A DNA stretch of 64,000 bases from Microbulbifer hydrolyticus (GTDB taxonomy: Bacteria; Pseudomonadota; Gammaproteobacteria; Pseudomonadales; Cellvibrionaceae). The translations under genes were made by a program, and so were the position numbers. Below the pieces are notes generated by a model, which was not told the DNA's origin, made no database searches, and saw only the letters and a list, made by a program, of their open reading frames with translations. Positions 57,549-63,986 of this stretch are shown here, piece after piece. Position 1 is the first letter of the stretch. Every line of letters begins with the position of its first letter. The DNA lies in assembly GCF_009931115.1 (NCBI RefSeq), contig NZ_CP047491.1, positions 1,377,501 through 1,441,500 on the forward strand. Reading direction: 5' to 3'.

Positions 57549-57653
57549 CAAACGCAGTCAGTGCGACATTTATTCCGGCGCTTTTTGTATGCCAATCGCT
57601 ACGCTGGCATACAAATACCACCTACATAAATGCTCCTGCTGCGGGCGTTAGCA
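57543..57653 (+). repeat. attC site 24 (outlier, 111 nt)
   Basis: Left core GCTTAAC, right core GTTAGCA. Arms CGCAG(T)CAG / CTGCTGCG with an unpaired T instead of G. The central stem (TTTGTATGCCA / TGGCATACAAA) is unrelated to families A-D, though its apical AATCGCTACGC recalls the common loop. Confidence 0.88.
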
Positions 57654-57689
57654 ATACGAGTGAAGCGAAGTTTCTTTGCGCTGAGTAAT

Positions 57690-57929
57690 ATGAGCAGAGT
57701 TGAAAAAATAAAAAGTTACTGCTGTATTGGCCTATTTTCTTCTGTCGAGGAAGCTGAGAGTGGTGATGAAGTTATTGTTAAATTCACCGGTTCATTCCAG
57801 GGCGATTCAGCCTGGTACATTGAGGTTCCAGAAAGGGTGATTGGCGGAGGGAATCTCATCTCATATTGTCCTTGGTGCGGCACTAAGCTTCCTAAATCGC
57901 CATATGGAGCGAGAGGACCCGTAGATTGA
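57690..57929 (+). CDS. Cassette 25: small protein with C-terminal zinc-ribbon half
   Basis: 79 residues. SYCCIGLFSSVEEAESGDEV at the start, then a beta-rich middle and SYCPWCGTKLP near the end. The CPWC motif plus the CC pair near residue 10 could form one metal site. No membrane helix. Not assigned to a family. A GTG at 57660 is an alternative start. Confidence 0.7.
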   Translation: MSRVEKIKSYCCIGLFSSVEEAESGDEVIVKFTGSFQGDSAWYIEVPERVIGGGNLISYCPWCGTKLPKSPYGARGPVD

Positions 57930-57941
57930 GTGCCACCAAAT

Positions 57942-58086
57942 TGCTAACAATCACAGGCAGTAAAGCTCCGGCCCTTCGGACCTCCGCGGGACGTCTTACC
58001 TTGTGCACCTATTGCGCGGGTCGCTACGCTCCCATTTTCGCGCAAGAGGCGCACAAGGTAAGCCGCCCCTGCTGTGGGCGTTACAT
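57942..58086 (+). repeat. attC site 25 (family C, 145 nt)
   Basis: Left core TGCTAAC, right core GTTACAT. Arms CACA(G)GCAG / CTGCTGTG. Confidence 0.94.
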
Positions 58087-58095
58087 TTTAAGATC

Positions 58096-58602
58096 ATGAT
58101 CATAGAAACTAAATTAGAAGAAAAAGATTGGAAGGTCTTTAGTCACTACATCCGGGCCAAAGCATTGGAAGATGCCAAGTCTTGGATTGATTCCCCTTTG
58201 TTCAATGTTTTCATTTGGCTGATGATTGCGGTCGTAATTTTGGGTGTTACACGGCCCGAGATGGGGTTGCACTGGCAGTCGGCAGCATTCTCCGCTGTCG
58301 TCTGCGCAGTTCTATTCTTCTCGATATATTCTAAAGAAGTTAAATTTCTAAAAAATCTACTACCGACTGCAGATAACTCAATCTATGAAAAGCGAGTAAT
58401 AGAGGTGTCGGAGAGCGGCATTAGAAGTAAAAATTGTAAACATGATGTTTTTCTCAGCTGGGATAATTTTACTTCCATAGAATACGAGCGCGGATTGATA
58501 ATGTTTTTTATAAGCCGGGCGAACGCAATTGTAATACCAGAAGCACAGGTGCCAGAACCCATGGAGCTCGTGGAGAAAGTTCGTGCCCTCGTCAAAATGT
58601 AA
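58096..58602 (+). CDS. Cassette 26: YcxB-like membrane protein
   Basis: 168 residues. Cytoplasmic start, two helices (about 34-52 and 59-79), then a soluble domain with VIEVSESGIRSKN, VFLSWDNFTSIEYERG, MFFISRANAIVIPEAQ. The strand-W-strand-helix order is that of YcxB-like C-terminal domains. Role unknown. One of the larger cassette proteins. Confidence 0.82.
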   Translation: MIIETKLEEKDWKVFSHYIRAKALEDAKSWIDSPLFNVFIWLMIAVVILGVTRPEMGLHWQSAAFSAVVCAVLFFSIYSKEVKFLKNLLPTADNSIYEKRVIEVSESGIRSKNCKHDVFLSWDNFTSIEYERGLIMFFISRANAIVIPEAQVPEPMELVEKVRALVKM

Positions 58603-58740
58603 CAAGGCCGGGCAGTTTGCTACGGGCCTACGGCCCTCCGCGGGACAGCTTACCTTGTGCGCGTTTTGCGCAGGTCGCTACGCTCCCATTTTTGCGCAAA
58701 ACGCGCACAAGGTAAGCTGCCCCTGCCGGCGGCGTTATGT
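58597..58740 (+). repeat. attC site 26 (family A, 144 nt)
   Basis: Left core ATGTAAC, right core GTTATGT. The side hairpin reads GGGCCTACGGCCC. Confidence 0.95.
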
Positions 58741-58745
58741 GATCA

Positions 58746-59123
58746 TTGGAGCAGTCAGTGATATCTAATGTTATTTCTTTAATTGCTCTATTGGGTGCAA
58801 GTGATGACGGTAATACTCTCAGCTGTCTTGAGTGGATTTCCGCCACAGAAAGAGGGCAAGAGTATGCACATGTTTACACACCATGTGTGTTGGAGGCCGA
58901 AGCGGGTGACTCACAGGTCGAATACTTTGTAGGGGTATCTCTTCTGTTTTCTGGCAACGAAGATGAGGCGCTAAATCTACTAACACGGTCAAGTCAAGGA
59001 AGCTACGCACCTAGTCATTTCGCACTTTCAGAAATATATAAAAAACGCGGTAACCTTGAGAAATCTGAGTATCACTTACGGCAATGCTTGAGCATTGGTC
59101 TACCAGCCCAGTGCGGTGGATAA
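58746..59123 (+). CDS. Cassette 27: Sel1/TPR-like repeat protein
   Basis: 125 residues from TTG 58746 (GTG at 58758 also possible). A hydrophobic start (VISNVISLIALLGASD) may be a signal sequence. It continues with AEAGDSQVEYFVGVSLLFSG and SQGSYAPSHFALSEIYKKRG, two helix-pair repeats of the Sel1/TPR kind. Such repeats bind other proteins. Start codon and export are uncertain. Confidence 0.72.
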   Translation: MEQSVISNVISLIALLGASDDGNTLSCLEWISATERGQEYAHVYTPCVLEAEAGDSQVEYFVGVSLLFSGNEDEALNLLTRSSQGSYAPSHFALSEIYKKRGNLEKSEYHLRQCLSIGLPAQCGG

Positions 59124-59125
59124 AC

Positions 59126-59269
59126 ACATAACAAGCGCAAGCAATACGCTACGGCCTTACAGGCCTCCGCGGGACGCCCAACGCTATGCACCTTTGGTGC
59201 GGGTCGCTGTGCTCCCAGTTTCGCACCAAAGGTGCATAGCATTGGTCGCCCCTGTTGCGGGCGTTAAGT
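59126..59269 (+). repeat. attC site 27 (family B, 144 nt)
   Basis: Left core ACATAAC, right core GTTAAGT. Side hairpin GGCCTTACAGGCC; stem TGCACCTTTGGTGC. Confidence 0.94.
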
Positions 59270-59275
59270 GTCATC

Positions 59276-59584
59276 ATGGAAATCGAAGAAATATCGAAAA
59301 TTGAGATACTGGAAAACGGGGAGATGTTTGTCGTACTCGCAAGCGGGGGAAAGCCGATGTATCAATATGTATATCGTGAGGCGGCCGAAGTTTATTGGGA
59401 CAACGAAATAATGGGATTCAAAGCTCCCACTCCGAGAAAGTGGAGCCATTCGGTTTGGTTTAGGCACATTGTCAGTGTTGTAGCTTCTGGATTGGGCGTA
59501 GATTTAAAGCTGTCGAGTGCAACAAGCTGGGTTAATGTACCAGAAAAAACAAAGGCCGAAATTTGCGCTGTGTCAAACACTTAA
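59276..59584 (+). CDS. Cassette 28: hypothetical cytoplasmic protein
   Basis: 102 residues, no signal. EISKIEILENGEMFVVLASG, a YQYVYREAAEVYWD block and WSHSVWFRHIVSVVASGLG, rich in aromatic residues. Not recognised. Small soluble size would fit an immunity protein or modifier, but nothing shows this. Confidence 0.73.
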   Translation: MEIEEISKIEILENGEMFVVLASGGKPMYQYVYREAAEVYWDNEIMGFKAPTPRKWSHSVWFRHIVSVVASGLGVDLKLSSATSWVNVPEKTKAEICAVSNT

Positions 59585-59722
59585 CAAGGCCGGGCAGTTT
59601 GCTCCGGGCCTTCGGCCCTTCGCGGGACAGCTTACCTTGTGCACGTTTTGCGCAGGTCGCTGCGCTCCCATTTTTGCGCAAAACGCGCACAAGGTAAGCT
59701 GCCCCTGCCGGCTGCGTTAAGC
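59579..59722 (+). repeat. attC site 28 (family A, 144 nt)
   Basis: Left core ACTTAAC, right core GTTAAGC. The right arm has GGCTGCG instead of GGCGGCG. Confidence 0.94.
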
Positions 59723-59737
59723 AATCACAAGAAATAG

Positions 59738-60097
59738 ATGCTGAAAGATACACCAGAGAAAGATAGAGCTTATTTAAGGGTGGTTCCTGCCATTCTTATG
59801 CTCACCGCAGTAGTCAAGAAGAGCTATGACTCAGAACTATGGGCGGGGATAGGTTTGGTGGTTATTTTCTATCTGCTTCTAGAGTTGGTATATCACTGGG
59901 TCAAAATAGATAATTGGGTAAGCTCTTTACTTATTGTCGCTGTATGGATTTGGCCTGTTTATGATTGGTCAAGCTCATTTTACCAAGACATTGTGTCCGC
60001 TCTTTGGCCGCCAATCGTCGTAGTTTTTATCTTAGGGCGCCTGATAGGTTGGTGGCTAACATACAGCGCAGTCCGGCACCGAAGCAAAGATGCTTAA
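59738..60097 (+). CDS. Cassette 29: membrane protein, about four helices
   Basis: 119 residues, Trp-rich. Helices at about 12-28, 34-52, 59-77 and 88-105. Charged DTPEKDRAYLR start. Not recognised. Confidence 0.75.
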   Translation: MLKDTPEKDRAYLRVVPAILMLTAVVKKSYDSELWAGIGLVVIFYLLLELVYHWVKIDNWVSSLLIVAVWIWPVYDWSSSFYQDIVSALWPPIVVVFILGRLIGWWLTYSAVRHRSKDA

Positions 60098-60235
60098 CAA
60101 ACACAGGCAGCAAGGCTCCGGCCCTTCGGGCCTCCGCGGGACGTCTTACCTTATGCACGTTTTGCGCGGTCGCTTCGCTCCCATTTTCGCGCAAAACGCG
60201 CATAAGGTAAGCCGCCCCTGCTGTGGGCGTTACGT
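60092..60235 (+). repeat. attC site 29 (family C, 144 nt)
   Basis: Left core GCTTAAC, right core GTTACGT. Arms CACA(G)GCAG / CTGCTGTG. Confidence 0.94.
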
Positions 60236-60250
60236 GTCACAAGGAATCGA

Positions 60251-60577
60251 ATGAATCTTCTCTTCGTATGTAGTGAAAATAGATTAAGAAGTCCAACTGG
60301 CGAGGAGGTGTTTTCAAAATATGAAAACATTAATGCTATAGGGTGTGGAACAAATTCTGATGCTGAAACCACAGTTAGCGGTGATTTGATTGAGTGGGCG
60401 AATATAATATTCGTAATGGAGAAGTCTCACCGGAATAAGGTGTCAAAAAAGTTTAAAGACCTTCTCAAAGATAAAAAGCTGGTATGTTTAGATATTCCCG
60501 ATAATTACGATCGTATGGACCCCGTTCTTATCAGGTTATTGGAGAATAAGGTATCTAGGCATGTTCGCCTTCGGTAA
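60251..60577 (+). CDS. Cassette 30: small low-molecular-weight tyrosine phosphatase-like protein
   Basis: 108 residues. It begins MNLLFVCSENRLRSPTGEEV: Cys7 and Arg13 fit the CX5R phosphatase loop, and the following Ser-Pro-Thr is typical. Later it has IIFVMEKSHRNKV and LDIPDNYDRMDP, where an Asp would be the general acid. This is the short branch of the family, lacking about 40 residues of LMW-PTP proper. Whether it dephosphorylates protein or something else is unknown. An AAGGAATCGA leader precedes the ATG. Confidence 0.87.
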   Translation: MNLLFVCSENRLRSPTGEEVFSKYENINAIGCGTNSDAETTVSGDLIEWANIIFVMEKSHRNKVSKKFKDLLKDKKLVCLDIPDNYDRMDPVLIRLLENKVSRHVRLR

Positions 60578-60579
60578 AC

Positions 60580-60676
60580 ACGTAACAAAACAATCAACGC
60601 CCGCCAGCAAGCTGGCTCGGACCTCCGTTTCGGCGCTTCGCGCCTACACTGCGGCCCGTTATTGTAGGCGTTAAAT
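60580..60676 (+). repeat. attC site 30 (outlier, 97 nt)
   Basis: Left core ACGTAAC, right core GTTAAAT. Arms ACAAT(C)AACG / CGTTATTGT leave one unpaired C. No similarity to families A-D in sequence; the shortest site in the window. Confidence 0.83.
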
Positions 60677-61034
60677 GCCCAAGTTATCCGAAGAGCATAT
60701 GAGCCAAGAACACCGAATAGAATTAGTAGAAAATTATGTATGTACAGTGTCCGTGGCCGGTAACTGCGGTGGCTATTTCATGTGGCAAAAAGGGCTGACA
60801 GAACAAACCGGTTCAAAAGACGGCATCTACTTCGAGTACAATGATCAAATTAATGGCGGGTACAATACAGCATCTCATTGCGTTGTAGAGAGTACTGGCT
60901 TGCGAGTTACGTTAGTTAGCACAGAAATTATATTTTTGGAATTTCCGAAAAATTTTAGTCAGCTTAAGGAGCTGGCAACCGCGCTAAAGATGGTATATGC
61001 AGAGTGCGAGGGTGCTTTAGAGTTCAGCATTTAA
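60675..61034 (+). CDS. Cassette 31: hypothetical cytoplasmic protein
   Basis: 119 residues. The ATG at 60675 lies inside the attC right core (GTTAAATG); ATG 60699 is an alternative start. CTVSVAGNCGGYFMWQKGLTE, EYNDQINGGYNTASHCVVES and a C-terminal helix are visible. Not recognised. If 60675 is used, ribosome access would depend on upstream sequence inside the attC hairpin. Confidence 0.72.
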   Translation: MPKLSEEHMSQEHRIELVENYVCTVSVAGNCGGYFMWQKGLTEQTGSKDGIYFEYNDQINGGYNTASHCVVESTGLRVTLVSTEIIFLEFPKNFSQLKELATALKMVYAECEGALEFSI

Positions 61035-61172
61035 CAAAGCCAGGCAGTTTGCTGCGGGCCTTCGGCCCTCCGCGGGACAGCTTACCTTGTGCACGTTTTG
61101 CGCGGGTCGCTGCGCTCCCATTATCGCGCAAAACGCGCACAAGGTAAGCTGCCCCTGCTGGCGGCGTTAAGG
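61029..61172 (+). repeat. attC site 31 (family A, 144 nt)
   Basis: Left core ATTTAAC, right core GTTAAGG. Arms GCCA(G)GCAG / CTGCTGGC. Confidence 0.95.
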
Positions 61173-61174
61173 CA

Positions 61175-61606
61175 ATGAAAACACAGCAACTGTGGTACTA
61201 CATTACATTTTCAAGTCTGGCTGTAGTCTTGCTAATTAGTGCGTACTTTCTACATCTAGAGAGAGACTTCGTATCAGACCATAGAACTTTCAAAGGCTAC
61301 ATCGTGAATGATGAAGAGCTTTCGGGCTTCTTTGAATGTGGCGGAAAAATAGGAGTTAGTTTCACAGATGCGGGGAAAACAGGTATTTACAAAGAATATT
61401 CAGCTCGCAAGGTGAAGCTCCGAGAACCTATCTATGTAGAGGTTGTAGGTCGTATTACCGATGACGGAGGCTCGGGCTGGGGTATGGCTGGAGAACCTTG
61501 GGATCAAAACTTGGAAATTTTTGAGCTTCACCGTGTTGAAAGGCTGCTGCCTGTCGCTTGTGGCGCTCGCCCACCGATAGAGCTAGAAACAACATATGAG
61601 GGATAG
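61175..61606 (+). CDS. Cassette 32: membrane-anchored periplasmic protein
   Basis: 143 residues. One N-terminal helix (LWYYITFSSLAVVLLISAYF), then a beta-rich domain with ELSGFFECGGKIGVSF, PIYVEVVGRITDDGGSG and LEIFELHRVERLLP. The F-x-EC-G ... YVEV-G layout recalls small periplasmic beta domains seen in copper- or stress-related lipoproteins, without a firm match. ATG is three bases after the right core. Confidence 0.76.
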   Translation: MKTQQLWYYITFSSLAVVLLISAYFLHLERDFVSDHRTFKGYIVNDEELSGFFECGGKIGVSFTDAGKTGIYKEYSARKVKLREPIYVEVVGRITDDGGSGWGMAGEPWDQNLEIFELHRVERLLPVACGARPPIELETTYEG

Positions 61607-61723
61607 CCTTAACAAGGTGCGGCAGCCGACGTCTTACTTTGTGCACTTTTTGCACGGTCGCTACGCTCCTATTTTCGTGCAAAAAGCACACAAAGCAAGC
61701 CGCGGCTGCGCACGGCGTTAAGT
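61607..61723 (+). repeat. attC site 32 (variant, 117 nt)
   Basis: Left core CCTTAAC, right core GTTAAGT. Arms GTGCG(G)CAGCCG / CGGCTGCGCAC. No side hairpin; central stem TCTTACTTTGTGCAC related to family C. Resembles attC 34. Confidence 0.9.
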
Positions 61724-61727
61724 TTCC

Positions 61728-62096
61728 ATGAGCAAGAAGCGTACTACTTTCGAAATAATCGGTGATCGGTACTTGGATACCCAGTTTGAATCCGAATACA
61801 TCAATCAACTTGAAGTCGAATTGAAGCTGCGTGGAGTAACCGGTACAAAGCGGTTAATTTTAGAATATTTGGCGGCATCGAGCTTGTGGTGGAATGTTCT
61901 ATGGTGGGAATGGGTTAGCCTTAACGAACTTGATGTAAAGCTAGGTTGGAAGCAAAATTTTGTTGTTTTTGGTTCTATCAGCTTGGCGGTTTGGTTTTTT
62001 CTTGGCTTTACCGCTGCAGTGGCAGCATTCATTGTGGTTCACATTGCTACAACGTGCCTCGGGTTCCTGCTGCGGCGAGGTACAGTAAAAACTTAA
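61728..62096 (+). CDS. Cassette 33: membrane protein
   Basis: 122 residues. Soluble start MSKKRTTFEIIGDRYLDTQF, a Trp-rich segment SSLWWNVLWWEWVSL, then two helices at about 78-96 and 98-112. Not recognised. Confidence 0.75.
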   Translation: MSKKRTTFEIIGDRYLDTQFESEYINQLEVELKLRGVTGTKRLILEYLAASSLWWNVLWWEWVSLNELDVKLGWKQNFVVFGSISLAVWFFLGFTAAVAAFIVVHIATTCLGFLLRRGTVKT

Positions 62097-62235
62097 CAAA
62101 GCCAGGCAGTAAAGCTCCGGGCCTCCGGCCCTCCGCGGGACAGCTTACCTTGTGCGCATTTTGCGCGGGTCGCTGCGCTCCTATTTTCGCGCAAAAAGCG
62201 CACAAGGTAAGCCGCCCCTGCTGGCGGCGTTAGGC
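62091..62235 (+). repeat. attC site 33 (family A, 145 nt)
   Basis: Left core ACTTAAC, right core GTTAGGC. The side hairpin reads GGGCCTCCGGCCC. Confidence 0.94.
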
Positions 62236-62242
62236 TCCATGG

Positions 62243-62797
62243 ATGAAAGTCATAGTTTTTACGATTACTCTACTTGTTTCGATTGCTTCGAACGCGACAA
62301 CAACCATTTGGCGAGACTGTACCAAGAGTCTTTATGCCTTCCCTCTTGGTTTAAGCGAGAGTCGAGAAGTAGTAGAAATTTTAGATTACGAGTACGTGAA
62401 AAATTATATGAGGAGGAAAAACCAAGAGCGAGATGTTGCTATTAAAGAGCGAGGAGCGTTTCCCCTAAATAAAGTCTCAATAGAAAACTTAAGTGAGTCT
62501 GAATTGAAGGATCTCGCAAAAGCAGGCATTGAGTATGCCGGTAGGACAAAAAATATTCAGGAAATGCCATATTTTAAAAATATTGAGTCTGCAGATTCTG
62601 TAGTTGCTGGCCGTTCATATATTTTACTTGCTGAATTTATAGAAGCAGGCAAAGAAGTTGCTTCTGAAATAGACTATCCTGCTGAATTAATGAGCGCTAG
62701 TTTTACAACATGTGAAATAGATCATCAACTTACGTCGAAGATTTTTAGTCGAACTTTGCAAAGAATGGTTGAGCAGAAGGCGCATCGTGAAAAATAA
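62243..62797 (+). CDS. Cassette 34: predicted periplasmic helical protein
   Basis: 184 residues, the longest cassette protein. Signal peptide MKVIVFTITLLVSIASNATT, then charged helices: DYEYVKNYMRRKNQERDVA, LSESELKDLAKAGIEYAG and a C-terminal RTLQRMVEQKAH helix. Two cysteines (DCTKS near 25 and TTCEID near 155) may pair. Not recognised. Confidence 0.77.
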   Translation: MKVIVFTITLLVSIASNATTTIWRDCTKSLYAFPLGLSESREVVEILDYEYVKNYMRRKNQERDVAIKERGAFPLNKVSIENLSESELKDLAKAGIEYAGRTKNIQEMPYFKNIESADSVVAGRSYILLAEFIEAGKEVASEIDYPAELMSASFTTCEIDHQLTSKIFSRTLQRMVEQKAHREK

Positions 62798-62914
62798 GCC
62801 TAACAATTTGCTGCAGCCGACGTCGTACTTTATGCACTTTTTGCGCGGCCGCTACGCGTCCACTGTTGCGCAAAAAGTGCATAAAGTAAGCCGCCGCTGA
62901 GCAAGGCGTTAGGC
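62798..62914 (+). repeat. attC site 34 (variant, 117 nt)
   Basis: Left core GCCTAAC, right core GTTAGGC. Arms TTGCT(G)CAGC / GCTGAGCAA. No side hairpin. Similar layout to attC 32. Confidence 0.9.
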
Positions 62915-62920
62915 ACACAA

Positions 62921-63367
62921 ATGCAGTCACCAATAATGCGATACATCTTTACTCTTACATTCTCGGTGATTGGGGCCTTTGGTCTTATGGCCTGGTATAC
63001 ATTTGATGGAGACGTTCCAGAAGGCCTTACCCCGTACGAAGGAAGCGTTACTTCCACAAAAGCTTTTGCAACTAGAAATAGTTACTCGGTTCAGTTCTCT
63101 CTATCCGGGAGCTCCAGGATTTTTTTGTACCCTAGTATTCTTCCCCATCCGCAAGGCATAAAAAGCAAGTTGGATTCATCAAGCAAGGTTTTTCTATTAG
63201 CCAAAGATGGTAATGTGTGGTCGCTAGAAATTGACGGGATCAAAGTGCTAACAGAGGAAGAGTCACTGTCAGCTAGAGATTCTAATAGCAGGATAGGATT
63301 GTGGTTTGGGCTAGTTTCTCTAGGTTTTGCAAGCTACCTGCAGCTAAGGAAAACGAGGTGCAGGTAA
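62921..63367 (+). CDS. Cassette 35: membrane protein with periplasmic domain
   Basis: 148 residues. Helix at about 7-25, a beta-rich domain (YEGSVTSTKAFATRNSYSVQ, KVFLLAKDGNVWSLEIDGIK), and a second helix at about 125-141. Not recognised. ATG 62936 is an alternative start. Confidence 0.75.
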   Translation: MQSPIMRYIFTLTFSVIGAFGLMAWYTFDGDVPEGLTPYEGSVTSTKAFATRNSYSVQFSLSGSSRIFLYPSILPHPQGIKSKLDSSSKVFLLAKDGNVWSLEIDGIKVLTEEESLSARDSNSRIGLWFGLVSLGFASYLQLRKTRCR

Positions 63368-63369
63368 AT

Positions 63370-63489
63370 GCCTAACAAGCAGCGGCAGAGCGACAGCCAA
63401 CGCTATGCGCATTTTGTGTTACTCGCTGGCGCTCAAACATTAACACAAAATGTGCTCCGCGCTGGCTGCGCCTGCGCTGGGCGTTAAGC
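63370..63489 (+). repeat. attC site 35 (family D, 120 nt)
   Basis: Left core GCCTAAC, right core GTTAAGC. Arms CAGCG(G)CAG / CTGCGCTG. Confidence 0.93.
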
Positions 63490-63492
63490 ATA

Positions 63493-63810
63493 ATGAGAAT
63501 GTCGCAGCCGATTCATGCGTTAGTAGGGTGGTTTTCGACCTTTGCCGTGGTCGTATTGCTGGTATTTATTGGGCTGGATTTACTGGAACCGCTAGACATA
63601 CATATCAATGAGTATGTATTTCTTGGGCTTGCAACAATAATTGCCCTCGTATATTGCTGGATGTTTGATAAATTTGTTCCCGCGAAGTGTTCAAATTCGG
63701 GATGTGGGGAGTTAATGTCTTACTGCATTAGCCGAGGCCAGTTCACTGCATCTTATAAATGTAAGTCTTGTGGGTGCTATATAGAGTCTCCTTTTCGGAG
63801 AGCGAAGTAG
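63493..63810 (+). CDS. Cassette 36: two-helix membrane protein with C-terminal zinc ribbon
   Basis: 105 residues. Helices at about 11-29 and 39-57, then CSNSGCGEL and YKCKSCGCYIE, giving four or more cysteines for a zinc ribbon on the cytoplasmic side. Same general plan as cassettes 4 and 17/23 with no clear sequence kinship. Confidence 0.77.
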   Translation: MRMSQPIHALVGWFSTFAVVVLLVFIGLDLLEPLDIHINEYVFLGLATIIALVYCWMFDKFVPAKCSNSGCGELMSYCISRGQFTASYKCKSCGCYIESPFRRAK

Positions 63811-63813
63811 ATT

Positions 63814-63958
63814 GCTTAACAAAGCCAGGCAGTACAGCTACGGGCCTTCGGCCCTCCGCGGGACAGCTTACCTTGTGCACGTTTTGCACGGGTCGCTGCG
63901 CTCCCAGTTTCGTGCAAAGCGCGCACAAGATAAGCTGCCCCTGCTGGCGGCGTTATGT
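63814..63958 (+). repeat. attC site 36 (family A, 145 nt)
   Basis: Left core GCTTAAC, right core GTTATGT. Arms GCCA(G)GCAG / CTGCTGGC; stem changes CACGGG / CGTG. Confidence 0.94.
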
Positions 63959-63986
63959 TGCCAATACGTGAAGAGTAGCAATTCCC

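Noticed and set aside
46296..63810. Toxin-antitoxin cassettes
   Set aside because: No cassette holds two adjacent small frames with recognisable RelE, HigB, ParE, Phd or similar motifs.
46164..63958. CRISPR array or REP-type repeats
   Set aside because: Repeat spacing is that of genes (about 300-600 bp), repeats differ in length and arms, and each ends in a GTTRRRY-like core; no cas genes.
46596..63971. Repeated short frames running through attC sites, several open into the downstream gene
   Set aside because: They share similar peptides (for example RSHFRAKRAQGK) because the repeats share sequence. Real starts after the right core give signal peptides or family N-termini.
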